The notes under the pieces: generated by a model
Databases searched by the model: none
What the model was told of the DNA's origin: nothing
The model's input: the letters and a program-made list of their open reading frames with translations, nothing else
Position numbers and translations under genes: made by a program
Source of the DNA: Vibrio sp. Hep-1b-8
GTDB taxonomy: Bacteria; Pseudomonadota; Gammaproteobacteria; Enterobacterales; Vibrionaceae
Length of the DNA: 33,881 nt
Reading direction: 5' to 3'
NCBI RefSeq assembly: GCF_006124995.1
Contig: NZ_QEWN01000023.1
Span: forward strand, 1 to 33,881
Shown here: piece after piece, positions 26,596-33,881 of the stretch
Layout of the letters: each line of letters begins with the position of its first letter
Position numbering within the stretch: position 1 is the stretch's first letter

Positions 26596-26653
26596 CTGTT
26601 ACTTCCTTAGAGGTCGGATACCCAAATCAGGTAAAAAGTCGTACAATTTCTGC

Positions 26654-26681
26654 CTCAAACCTCGTACATGTGTAGTTTGAG
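26654..26681. promoter_or_regulatory. Nested inverted repeat in the folB/plsY divergent region
   Basis: CTCAAAC (26654-26660) and GTTTGAG (26675-26681) form an inverted repeat; within it TACA-TG-TGTA forms another. GATAT-G-ATATC (26693-26703) lies close by. A minus-strand -35-like TTGACG sits next to them, so the structure overlaps the likely folB promoter. No regulator recognised. Confidence 0.3.
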
Positions 26682-26748
26682 AGCGTCAAGCGCGATATGA
26701 TATCAGTTACTTGCTTGGCTAACACCTGTTTCGGACGAGTTCTCTACT

Positions 26749-27360
26749 ATGACCCCACTAGCACTGGTTATGATCATTTCAGCCTATCTACTAGGCTCGA
26801 TCTCGAGTGCGGTTTTAATTTGTCGTATTTTGAGATTGCCGGATCCACGAGGAGTGGGTTCGAACAACCCGGGCGCAACGAATGTTCTTCGAATCGGTGG
26901 CAAGAAAGCCGCGGTTGCTGTCTTACTCTGTGACATGCTGAAAGGCACCATACCCGTTTGGGGTGGTTACTTTTTAGGTATTGATCCCATTATGCTAGGC
27001 GTGATTGCCATAGCGGCTTGCTTAGGACATATGTACCCTATTTTCTTCCATTTTAAAGGCGGAAAAGGCGTAGCAACTGCACTGGGCGCGATCGCTCCTA
27101 TTGGATTAGATCTGACCGCGATGATTATTGCTACGTGGATCGGTGTTGCTTTTTTGTTTCGATATTCTTCACTCGCGGCACTTGTCACTGTATTGCTCGC
27201 ACCGTTCTACACTTGGATGATAAAGCCACAATATACTCTGCCAGTCGCCATGCTCTGCTGTCTGATCATTTTCAGACACCATCAGAATATAAAACGCCTA
27301 TTGGAAGGTACTGAACCTAAAGTCGGTGAAAAGAAGAATGGATTAAATAAAGCCTCATAA
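26749..27360 (+). CDS. plsY: Glycerol-3-phosphate acyltransferase PlsY
   Basis: PlsY acylates glycerol-3-phosphate from acyl-phosphate (made by PlsX), starting phospholipid synthesis. It is a five-helix inner-membrane protein of 203 residues with the three PlsY motifs: [11 protein letters not shown] with [12 protein letters not shown], the [17 protein letters not shown] glycine-rich phosphate loop, and [15 protein letters not shown] at the C terminus. The last codons form part of the terminator stem. Confidence 0.97.
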   Translation: MTPLALVMIISAYLLGSISSAVLICRILRLPDPRGVGSNNPGATNVLRIGGKKAAVAVLLCDMLKGTIPVWGGYFLGIDPIMLGVIAIAACLGHMYPIFFHFKGGKGVATALGAIAPIGLDLTAMIIATWIGVAFLFRYSSLAALVTVLLAPFYTWMIKPQYTLPVAMLCCLIIFRHHQNIKRLLEGTEPKVGEKKNGLNKAS

Positions 27361-27375
27361 CGAGGCTTTATTTTT
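27345..27375. terminator. Terminator overlapping the plsY stop codon
   Basis: AAATAAAGCCTC (27345-27356) pairs perfectly with GAGGCTTTATTT (27362-27373), with T's following on the plus strand. The plsY TAA (27358-27360) lies in the loop. The AT-rich base of the stem could also stop the convergent hydrolase transcript. Confidence 0.85.
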
Positions 27376-27390
27376 GGATGGCGAACAACT

Positions 27391-28206
27391 TTAAGCGTGT
27401 ATTCTGTCTAGGAAATTTTTAAGCATTTCTGTGACAAACTCCGGCTGTTCAAGATTCGAGATATGCCCAGCCCTCGGGATCTGAATGAGTTCTGAACCAC
27501 TAATGCAATCGTGCATAAGATAAGACTCTAACACTGGGCGAGGTTTATCCTCCTGCCCAACTGCAATCAGCACCGGCAGAGCAAACTTCTCAATATCTTC
27601 AATCTGATCTCGACGACCAAACACCATTCGCCCTACGCGTGCGACCTCTACAGCTTTCTCACCTTTCAATGCCAGCAGAGATTGAACGAACTGATCCACC
27701 AATTGAGGGTTATCTTGTTGAACATTATTGGCAAAAAATAGCGGCGTGACGGCTTCGGCAATCGGTGCAGGCACCGTTTGTGCCTGACAGATGGCATCGA
27801 GCATCGCAAAATACTTTTTATGGGTAACTTCAGGCTCCAAGCCAACAAATGTATCCATCAGCACTAAGGCATTCACACGCTGCGGCGCGAGTGAGACAAG
27901 TTCAGTCCCCCACATTCCCCCAACCGATAAACCAACCAGTGAGAAAGTTTCAATATCTAGGTGATCCATCAACGCAAGAATTTGCTGAGCGTAGTCAGTC
28001 AGTGAGCGTGTTGAACTAGGAGCAAAGTCAGAATCACCATGTGCCCACAACTCAGGGACAATACAACGATAGTGTTGGCTCAATGCCTCAACCTGCGGAG
28101 CCCACATTTGGCTGTCCCACAAGTAGCTGTGACCAAAAACAATCACAGGTCCTTGACCTACATCCTGATAGGCCATTTCACAGCCATCAATGGCAAACTT
28201 ATTCAT
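27391..28206 (-). CDS. Alpha/beta hydrolase (enol-lactonase-like)
   Basis: A 271-residue alpha/beta-hydrolase-fold enzyme. The nucleophile elbow GLSVGGMWG is near residue 95, the oxyanion-forming FGHSYLWD near 25, a candidate Asp in GQEDKPRPV (about 215) and His in RAGHISNLEQP (about 243). The family is annotated as 3-oxoadipate enol-lactonase-like, but no catechol pathway gene is near, so the substrate is unknown. The ATG at 28206 (MNKFAIDG) is chosen because GGAA lies upstream and the fold begins there; an upstream in-frame start would add 27 residues unlike the family. Confidence 0.88.
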   Translation of the reverse strand: MNKFAIDGCEMAYQDVGQGPVIVFGHSYLWDSQMWAPQVEALSQHYRCIVPELWAHGDSDFAPSSTRSLTDYAQQILALMDHLDIETFSLVGLSVGGMWGTELVSLAPQRVNALVLMDTFVGLEPEVTHKKYFAMLDAICQAQTVPAPIAEAVTPLFFANNVQQDNPQLVDQFVQSLLALKGEKAVEVARVGRMVFGRRDQIEDIEKFALPVLIAVGQEDKPRPVLESYLMHDCISGSELIQIPRAGHISNLEQPEFVTEMLKNFLDRIHA

Positions 28207-28285
28207 CTTTTGTATTCCAGATATTATTTCCAAAGTGCAGCCTATCATTATTTGGGTAATGAAGAGCTCGGAGCTTAGATATAGC

Positions 28286-28313
28286 AAGGTCGCCCAATGA
28301 GGCGACCTTTTTT
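28286..28313 (+). terminator. Strong hairpin between tsaD and the hydrolase, T-run on the plus strand
   Basis: AAGGTCGCC (28286-28294) pairs perfectly with GGCGACCTT (28301-28309) around CAATGA. Six T follow on the plus strand, but both flanking genes are read leftward; on their strand the tail is only TTGCTATATC. It may still end tsaD weakly, or face antisense transcripts. Confidence 0.6.
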
Positions 28314-28326
28314 ATGCATCGTTAGA

Positions 28327-29343
28327 TTATGCAATAGACTCAAGTTGGTCGATCGGCCAACGTGGCACCGCTTGAACGGAAAGATCGGCGACTTCACCAT
28401 TTTTTAGACGCTGCATACCTGCGTAAGCGATCATCGCGCCATTGTCGGTACAGAACTCGGTTCTAGGGTAGTAAACTTCGCCGCCGATTTTCTTCGCAAG
28501 CTGTTCTAAATCGGCACGTAATCTGCGGTTAGCACTAACGCCACCAGCAATTACGATACGCTTGAATCCCGTTTGTTCCAGTGCACGCTTGCACTTGATA
28601 GTTAAGGTTGCACACACTGCCTCTTCAAACGCAAGGGCGATATCTGCACGCGTTTGCTCATCATCGCCATTCGCTGCAATGGTATTCGCGGTAAAAGTTT
28701 TTAAACCAGAAAAACTCATATCTAGACCCGGACGATCTGTCATTGGTCGTGGAAACTTGAAGCGACCAGGCGTGCCTTTTTCGGCCAATTTCGATAGCAG
28801 TGGACCTCCAGGATAATCGAGCCCCATCAGTTTCGCGGTTTTGTCGAACGCTTCACCTGCTGCATCATCAATCGATTCACCCAGAATCTTGTATTCACCG
28901 ATGCCTTTAACTTCAACCATCATAGAGTGTCCACCCGATACTAACACCGCAACAAACGGGAAAGGAGGTGGATTATCTTCCAGCATCGGAGCAAGTAGGT
29001 GGCCTTCCATATGATGCACAGGAACCGCCGGAACTCCCCAAGCATAAGCAAGGCTGCGACCGATTGTTGCGCCGACTAACAACGCCCCCACAAGACCAGG
29101 GCCTGCCGTGTAAGCAACGCCGTCAATATCTTTTGGAGTCAGATTTGCCTCAGCCATAGCGGCCTTGATCAACGGAATTGTTTTCTTAACGTGATCACGA
29201 GAAGCCAGTTCAGGAACGACACCACCGTAATCGGCGTGAAGTTTTACCTGACTATAAAGCTGATGAGAAAGTAGCCCCTTCTCATCATCATAAATAGCAA
29301 TTCCCGTTTCATCACAAGAGGTTTCGATACCAATAATGCGCAT
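28327..29343 (-). CDS. tsaD: tRNA threonylcarbamoyladenosine (t6A37) transferase subunit TsaD
   Basis: TsaD with TsaB and TsaE transfers threonylcarbamoyl to A37 of ANN-decoding tRNAs. The 338 residues contain SCDETG (9-14), the metal ligands H111 and H115 (HMEGH), the glycine-rich VSGGHSMM and [12 protein letters not shown] loops and the C-terminal ligand region [13 protein letters not shown] lies 8 nt before the ATG. Divergent from rpsU, as in E. coli. Confidence 0.97.
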   Translation of the reverse strand: MRIIGIETSCDETGIAIYDDEKGLLSHQLYSQVKLHADYGGVVPELASRDHVKKTIPLIKAAMAEANLTPKDIDGVAYTAGPGLVGALLVGATIGRSLAYAWGVPAVPVHHMEGHLLAPMLEDNPPPFPFVAVLVSGGHSMMVEVKGIGEYKILGESIDDAAGEAFDKTAKLMGLDYPGGPLLSKLAEKGTPGRFKFPRPMTDRPGLDMSFSGLKTFTANTIAANGDDEQTRADIALAFEEAVCATLTIKCKRALEQTGFKRIVIAGGVSANRRLRADLEQLAKKIGGEVYYPRTEFCTDNGAMIAYAGMQRLKNGEVADLSVQAVPRWPIDQLESIA

Positions 29344-29445
29344 GGTTTACCCTGGATGTCTTTGTCTCAAATTCAAAATTGGCGCAATCTTACCGCGCCT
29401 TAGCTTCTCAAACAAATTTTGTGCAAACTCTACCCAACAAAATAC

Positions 29446-29475
29446 TTTACAAAGCCAGTGTGATCGGATTAAAAT
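29446..29475 (+). promoter_or_regulatory. Candidate promoter of rpsU-yqeY-dnaG-rpoD
   Basis: TTTACA (29446-29451) and TAAAAT (29470-29475) are 18 bp apart, a good sigma-70 pair, leaving a leader of about 90 nt. I saw no LexA-type CTGT-N8-ACAG site in the region. A short inverted repeat GGCGC/GCGCC lies near 29381-29399. Confidence 0.55.
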
Positions 29476-29572
29476 TCCGCACCATTTTTGATCAAGCTGA
29501 TTGTAGACCTAGCGACTAAGTTAGGTACTGTGAAGTCAGCATTAACGAATTAACCCCTGAGGTGAAAGGCAT

Positions 29573-29788
29573 ATGCCAGTAGTTAAAGTACGTGAAAACG
29601 AACCGTTCGACGTTGCACTACGTCGTTTCAAACGCTCTTGCGAAAAAGCAGGTATCCTTTCTGAAGTGCGTCGTCGTGAGCACTACGAAAAACCAACTAC
29701 AGTTCGCAAACGCGCTAAAGCAGCAGCTCAAAAGCGTCACGCTAAGAAGCTTGCTCGCGAAAACGCTCGTCGCGTTCGCCTGTACTAA
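29573..29788 (+). CDS. rpsU: 30S ribosomal protein S21
   Basis: A 71-residue S21: [21 protein letters not shown] at the start, very basic tail. S21 helps anti-Shine-Dalgarno interaction in initiation. GAGGTG lies 8-10 nt before the ATG. First gene of the macromolecular synthesis operon that links translation (rpsU), replication priming (dnaG) and transcription (rpoD). Confidence 0.98.
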
Positions 29789-29814
29789 TAACTAAGTCCT
29801 AAAGGATTCTAGTT

Positions 29815-30258
29815 ATGGCTCTGATTGAAAAACTCAAAGAAGAGCAAAAATTAGCGATGAAAGCCAAGGACAAAGCGCGCCTTGGCACTATCCGTTTAGC
29901 TCTGTCAGCAATTAAGCAACGTGAAGTAGACGAACAGATTACTCTGAACGACGACGACATTCTTGCTGTTCTGACTAAAATGGTTAAACAACGTCGCGAC
30001 TCTGTCGCTCAATTTGAAGCAGCTAATCGTCAAGATTTAGCTGATGCAGAGAAAGCTGAAATTACCGTACTTGAGGAATTTATGCCTCAACCACTCACTG
30101 ACGATGAGGTAGCAGCATTGGTTGACAATGCGATTACTGAATCAGGTGCTGCGGGCATGCAAGACATGGGTAAAGTAATGGGCGTTCTTAAACCTCAAAT
30201 TCAAGGGCGTGCAGATATGGGGAAAGTAAGTGGTTTAGTTCGCTCTAAACTGGCTTAA
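29815..30258 (+). CDS. yqeY: GatB/YqeY domain protein
   Basis: A 147-residue protein of the GatB/YqeY family, related to the C-terminal tRNA-recognising domain of the amidotransferase GatB. Motifs: IRLALSAIKQREVDEQ, VAQFEAANRQDLADAEKAEI, EFMPQPL, and MGKVMGVLKPQIQGRADMGKVSGLV. Its function in bacteria with GlnRS is unclear. AAAGGA precedes the ATG. Its place between rpsU and dnaG is typical of Vibrio. Confidence 0.94.
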   Translation: MALIEKLKEEQKLAMKAKDKARLGTIRLALSAIKQREVDEQITLNDDDILAVLTKMVKQRRDSVAQFEAANRQDLADAEKAEITVLEEFMPQPLTDDEVAALVDNAITESGAAGMQDMGKVMGVLKPQIQGRADMGKVSGLVRSKLA

Positions 30259-30275
30259 TCTCCCAAATCAATTGC

Positions 30276-30316
30276 AACAAGCCGTGCTATCCTTCGGAAT
30301 GCGCGGCTTGTTTGTA
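30276..30316 (+). terminator. Intra-operon terminator/attenuator before dnaG
   Basis: AACAAGCCG (30276-30284) pairs with CGGCTTGTT (30304-30312), extended by TGC/GCG and an inner CC-TTC-GG. The tail TTTG and later TTTTTTG is imperfect. E. coli has an attenuating terminator in the same place upstream of dnaG, which keeps primase levels low. Confidence 0.65.
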
Positions 30317-30358
30317 TCTACTCTTTCATTTTTTGTTAGTGCGTTTTTCTAAGGTTTT

Positions 30359-32149
30359 ATGGCAGGACACATCCCTCGTAGTTTCATCGATGACCTCCTC
30401 GCTCGACTCGATATTGTCGACATTGTTGACGCTCGCGTAAAACTTAAGAAAAAAGGCAAAAACTACGGCGCTTGCTGCCCTTTCCACAACGAAAAAACGC
30501 CGTCTTTCAGCGTCTCTCAAGAAAAACAGTTCTATCATTGCTTTGGCTGTGGTGCACACGGTAATGCCATTGATTTTATGATGGAGTATGAACGCTTAGA
30601 GTTTGTCGAGGCGATTGAAGAACTCGCCTCTTACCTCGGATTGGACGTTCCTAGAGAACAAAGACAAGGCGGTGGTTTTCAATCCAACCAACCGCGAGCC
30701 AATACAGAACAAAAGCGTAATCTATACGACATTATGGGCAGCATTGCTCAGTTTTATCGTGATCAGCTCAAACTGCCTAAAAGCAAAATAGCCATTGATT
30801 ATCTGAAAGATCGTGGGTTGTCCGGCCAAATTGTACAGAAATTTGGTATTGGATATATAGCCGATGAATGGGACTTAGTACGCAAGAATTTTGGTCAAAC
30901 ACAGCAAACGCAAGATATGTTGGTTACTGGCGGTATGCTGATCGAAAACGATAATGGCAATCGCTACGACCGTTTTCGTGGACGTGTGATGTTTCCAATT
31001 CGAGATCGCCGTGGACGAGTGATTGGATTTGGTGGCCGTGTTATTGGCGACGGCACACCTAAATACCTAAACTCTCCAGAGACGCCGATCTTCCATAAAG
31101 GCAAAGAGCTTTACGGCCTTTATGAAGTCATGCAGGCATACCGAGAGCCACCACAAATCTTAGTGGTTGAAGGCTATATGGATGTGGTTGCTTTGGCCCA
31201 GTATGGTGTGGATTACTCGGTTGCTTCCCTTGGTACCGCAACTACTGGTGACCAATTGCAGTTGCTACTACGCAGCACTAATCAGGTTGTTTGTTGTTAT
31301 GATGGCGATAAAGCAGGACAGAACGCAGCGTGGAAAGCGATGGAAGAAGCTGTTACATATTTAGGTGGTAACAAAACCATCAAGTTTATGTTTTTGGACG
31401 AAGGCGAAGACCCTGATTCATTTATAAGAAGACACGGGAAAGAAAGGTTTGAAGAAGAAATACAGCGCGCCCTCTCTCTTCCTGCTTTCATTCTAGATCG
31501 ACTTTTTAAAGCTGTCGTTGATAACAGCAGCCGTGATGGAAAACTACGGGTTGTAACTCTCGCTTCCACTATAGTCAGCAAAGTAAAAGACAATACACTG
31601 AAAGACTATTTAATAAGTGAGCTTTCCAGAAGGTTAGGAATCGGTTGGGAAGAGAATAAATTAATTAAAGCTATTGCAGATATTAATTCCAAGAATAACT
31701 CTCAAGTTTCAGTAAATCGGATACCTCAGCCACATAAAGAGATCAAGCGCACACCAATGCGTGAAGTGATCGCTTTGCTTATTCAAAATCCGAACTATGC
31801 TGATATGGTACCGGATCTCTCAACTGTGAGAGAGCTAACAGTGCCTGGTCTAAGTTTATTTGTCGAAGTGCTTGAATATTGTCACCAGCACCCCAATATA
31901 ACTACGGGCCAGCTACTTGAGCGCTGGCGAAATAGTAGCCATGAGGCATTGTTGTCACGTCTAGCTGGGTGGGAAATCCCCCTCGACGAAGACAACGAAA
32001 AAGATATATTTTTAGACTCGCTGGACAAAATTCTTGCCCAGTGTGTTGAAAAGCAAATTGAAAATCTGCAGGCCAAAGAAAGAAGCGTCGGTTTATCAAC
32101 CGAAGAGAAACGGGAGCTACTAGCGTTAATGCTAGATTTAAAAGCGTAA
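30359..32149 (+). CDS. dnaG: DNA primase DnaG
   Basis: DnaG makes RNA primers at the fork. Zinc domain with C40, H43, C61, C64; catalytic TOPRIM core with E271 (VEGYMD) and D315/D317 (DGDKAG); C-terminal DnaB-binding helicase-interaction domain (about 450-596). The 596 residues are a little longer than E. coli's 581. TAAGG lies 4 nt before the ATG, close spacing that fits low expression. Confidence 0.98.
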   Translation: MAGHIPRSFIDDLLARLDIVDIVDARVKLKKKGKNYGACCPFHNEKTPSFSVSQEKQFYHCFGCGAHGNAIDFMMEYERLEFVEAIEELASYLGLDVPREQRQGGGFQSNQPRANTEQKRNLYDIMGSIAQFYRDQLKLPKSKIAIDYLKDRGLSGQIVQKFGIGYIADEWDLVRKNFGQTQQTQDMLVTGGMLIENDNGNRYDRFRGRVMFPIRDRRGRVIGFGGRVIGDGTPKYLNSPETPIFHKGKELYGLYEVMQAYREPPQILVVEGYMDVVALAQYGVDYSVASLGTATTGDQLQLLLRSTNQVVCCYDGDKAGQNAAWKAMEEAVTYLGGNKTIKFMFLDEGEDPDSFIRRHGKERFEEEIQRALSLPAFILDRLFKAVVDNSSRDGKLRVVTLASTIVSKVKDNTLKDYLISELSRRLGIGWEENKLIKAIADINSKNNSQVSVNRIPQPHKEIKRTPMREVIALLIQNPNYADMVPDLSTVRELTVPGLSLFVEVLEYCHQHPNITTGQLLERWRNSSHEALLSRLAGWEIPLDEDNEKDIFLDSLDKILAQCVEKQIENLQAKERSVGLSTEEKRELLALMLDLKA

Positions 32150-32247
32150 CCCTATTCAGATAGTCAGCAATCAATTAATTTGTTAAGATGTGTGGTTTGC
32201 AACTCGCATACTAATTCCTTCACCAGATACTAAGTTGGATACCGTCT

Positions 32248-33881
32248 ATGGATCAAAATCCGCAGTCACAGCTAAAACAACTTGTCATTAAAGGCAAGGA
32301 ACAAGGCTATCTGACCTACGCAGAAGTAAACGACCACCTGCCAGCAGAAATCGTCGACTCAGAGCAGGTCGAAGATATCATTCAAATGATCAACGACATG
32401 GGCATCCGAGTAGTAGAAACTGCTCCTGATGCTGATGATCTTGCACTGAATGATGACGATACAATCACCGATGAAGATGCGGCAGAAGCCGCAGCGGCTG
32501 CGCTATCTAGCGTAGAAAATGAGATCGGCCGTACTACAGATCCTGTTCGCATGTACATGCGTGAAATGGGTACTGTTGAACTATTGACTCGTGAAGGCGA
32601 GATCGATATTGCTAAGCGTATTGAAGATGGTATTAACCAAGTTCAAAATGCAGTGGCAGAGTATCCGGGCACTATCCCATACATCCTCGAGCAATTTGAT
32701 AAAGTTCAAGCTGAAGAGCTACGTCTGACCGACCTTATTACCGGTTTCGTTGATCCAGATGCAGATGAAACAGCAGCACCAACTGCCACACACATCGGTT
32801 CTGAGCTTGCAGAGTCTGAGCTTGAAGACGAAGACGCGGAAGATGAAGAAGAAGATAGTGATGACTCTGAAGAGGAAGAAGAAGATACAGGTATCGATCC
32901 TGAACTTGCTCTAGAGAAGTTTACTTCGCTACGTAACACTTTCCAAAACTTCCAGCTAGCGTGCAATGAATACGGTGGTGAAAGTTCAAAAGCACAAGCC
33001 GCTCACGAGCTTGTGTTAGATGTGTTCAAAGAGTTCCGTCTAACTCCAAAACAGTTCGACTACCTAGTTGAAGAGCTACGCACTTCAATGGAACGTGTAC
33101 GTACTCAAGAGCGTCTTATCATGAAGGCAGCGGTTGAGTATGGCAAAATGCCGAAGAAATCGTTCATCACGCTATTCACGGGTAATGAATCAAGTGATGC
33201 ATGGCTTGACGAGATCTTAGCGTCTGATAAACCATACGCCGAAAAAATTCGTCGCAGTGAAGAAGATATTCGCCGTTCAATTTCAAAACTGAAAATGATC
33301 GAAGAAGAAACTTCTCTGACAGTTCAAAGCATCAAAGATATCAGCCGTCGTATGTCTATCGGTGAAGCGAAAGCTCGTCGTGCGAAGAAAGAGATGGTTG
33401 AAGCGAACTTACGTCTGGTTATTTCTATCGCTAAGAAATACACCAACCGCGGCCTACAATTCTTGGATCTTATCCAAGAAGGTAACATCGGCCTGATGAA
33501 AGCAGTAGATAAGTTCGAATATCGTCGTGGTTACAAGTTCTCAACTTACGCCACTTGGTGGATTCGTCAGGCAATTACTCGCTCGATTGCAGACCAAGCT
33601 CGTACAATTCGTATTCCGGTTCACATGATTGAAACCATCAACAAACTGAACCGTATCTCTCGTCAAATGCTACAAGAGATGGGCCGTGAGCCTCTGCCAG
33701 AAGAGCTAGCAGAGCGCATGCAAATGCCTGAAGATAAGATTCGTAAAGTACTTAAAATCGCTAAAGAGCCAATCTCTATGGAGACACCAATCGGTGACGA
33801 CGAAGATTCGCATCTAGGTGATTTTATCGAGGACACTACGCTAGAACTGCCTCTAGACTCTGCAACCGCAACCAGTCTAAA
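32248..33881 (+). CDS. rpoD: Housekeeping sigma factor RpoD (sigma 70), 3' end beyond the window
   Basis: The primary sigma factor. The first 544 codons are present: region 1.1 (1-90), region 1.2 ([15 protein letters not shown], near 95), the non-conserved region with a run of Glu/Asp at about 186-215, then regions 2 ([31 protein letters not shown]) and 3 ([18 protein letters not shown]). The frame is still open at the window end within region 3-4; about 70 to 80 residues including region 4.2 are missing because of the window edge, not mutation. GGAT lies 7 nt before the ATG. The 98-nt gap from dnaG has no terminator. Confidence 0.98.
   Translation, partial: MDQNPQSQLKQLVIKGKEQGYLTYAEVNDHLPAEIVDSEQVEDIIQMINDMGIRVVETAPDADDLALNDDDTITDEDAAEAAAAALSSVENEIGRTTDPVRMYMREMGTVELLTREGEIDIAKRIEDGINQVQNAVAEYPGTIPYILEQFDKVQAEELRLTDLITGFVDPDADETAAPTATHIGSELAESELEDEDAEDEEEDSDDSEEEEEDTGIDPELALEKFTSLRNTFQNFQLACNEYGGESSKAQAAHELVLDVFKEFRLTPKQFDYLVEELRTSMERVRTQERLIMKAAVEYGKMPKKSFITLFTGNESSDAWLDEILASDKPYAEKIRRSEEDIRRSISKLKMIEEETSLTVQSIKDISRRMSIGEAKARRAKKEMVEANLRLVISIAKKYTNRGLQFLDLIQEGNIGLMKAVDKFEYRRGYKFSTYATWWIRQAITRSIADQARTIRIPVHMIETINKLNRISRQMLQEMGREPLPEELAERMQMPEDKIRKVLKIAKEPISMETPIGDDEDSHLGDFIEDTTLELPLDSATATSL

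Noticed and set aside
29344..29572. LexA box upstream of rpsU, as in E. coli
   Set aside because: No CTGT-N8-ACAG match found in the region.
32706..32966. Leftward serine-rich open frame
   Set aside because: Antisense shadow of the Glu/Asp-rich stretch of rpoD.
33000..33881. Truncated rpoD as a pseudogene
   Set aside because: The frame is open to the last base; the missing end is due to the window edge.

Overview
The window is chromosomal DNA of a gammaproteobacterium, almost certainly a Vibrio. Nearly every protein reads as a close relative of the Vibrio version, and the gene orders are those of Vibrio core chromosome: recJ-dsbC-xerD / fldB / ampD / nadC / pilABCD-coaE-zapD-yacG, then rplS-trmD-rimM-rpsP / ffh, ypjD, a CorC/YfjD-type gene, rpoS-nlpD-pcm-surE-truD-ispF-ispD-ftsB, uppP-folK-folB / plsY, a hydrolase, tsaD / rpsU-yqeY-dnaG-rpoD. 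The genus is assigned from protein memory and synteny, not from a search. I see no tRNA, rRNA, prophage, insertion sequence or CRISPR array.

Layout. 1-578 is non-coding: the start codon and apparent promoter/operator of a leftward gene at the edge (a PdhR-type palindrome at 60-76), 24 exact copies of a 7-bp repeat (173-340), a plus-strand terminator, and a cluster of mini-hairpin repeats touching the recJ stop. 579-4050 is the leftward xerD-dsbC-recJ group (recombination, repair, periplasmic disulfide isomerisation). 4203-4724 is fldB, whose stop codon runs into an 11-copy 7-bp array and a terminator, facing leftward ampD. 5629-12649 is rightward: nadC, the type IV pilus assembly cluster pilABCD, coaE, zapD and yacG. 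12858-16431 is leftward: the 30S/50S maturation operon rpsP-rimM-trmD-rplS and ffh. 16640-18828 is rightward: two membrane protein genes. 18906-24826 is the long leftward ftsB-to-rpoS cluster (division, isoprenoid precursors, tRNA pseudouridylation, stationary-phase survival). 24938-26595 is folB-folK-uppP; 26749-29343 holds plsY, a hydrolase and tsaD; 29573 to the right edge is the rpsU-yqeY-dnaG-rpoD macromolecular synthesis operon, with rpoD cut by the window end.

Two things stand out. First, rpoS carries a one-base deletion at 19060/19061. It replaces the last 51 residues, including the sigma region 4.2 helix-turn-helix, with eight unrelated residues; the lost reading frame is otherwise intact, so the lesion looks recent (or is a sequence error). 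Second, three loci (173-379, 4724-4844, 12650-12716) share one composite architecture: tandem 7-bp units, a GAAAA-type junction, a TTG(G)AAG box, then an intrinsic terminator stem. The unit sequence differs at each locus while the layout is kept. At two of these loci a second repeat family, mini-hairpins flanked by TTCTCG, follows about 50-75 nt after the terminator and abuts or invades the end of the opposing gene. I do not recognise this composite as a named element.
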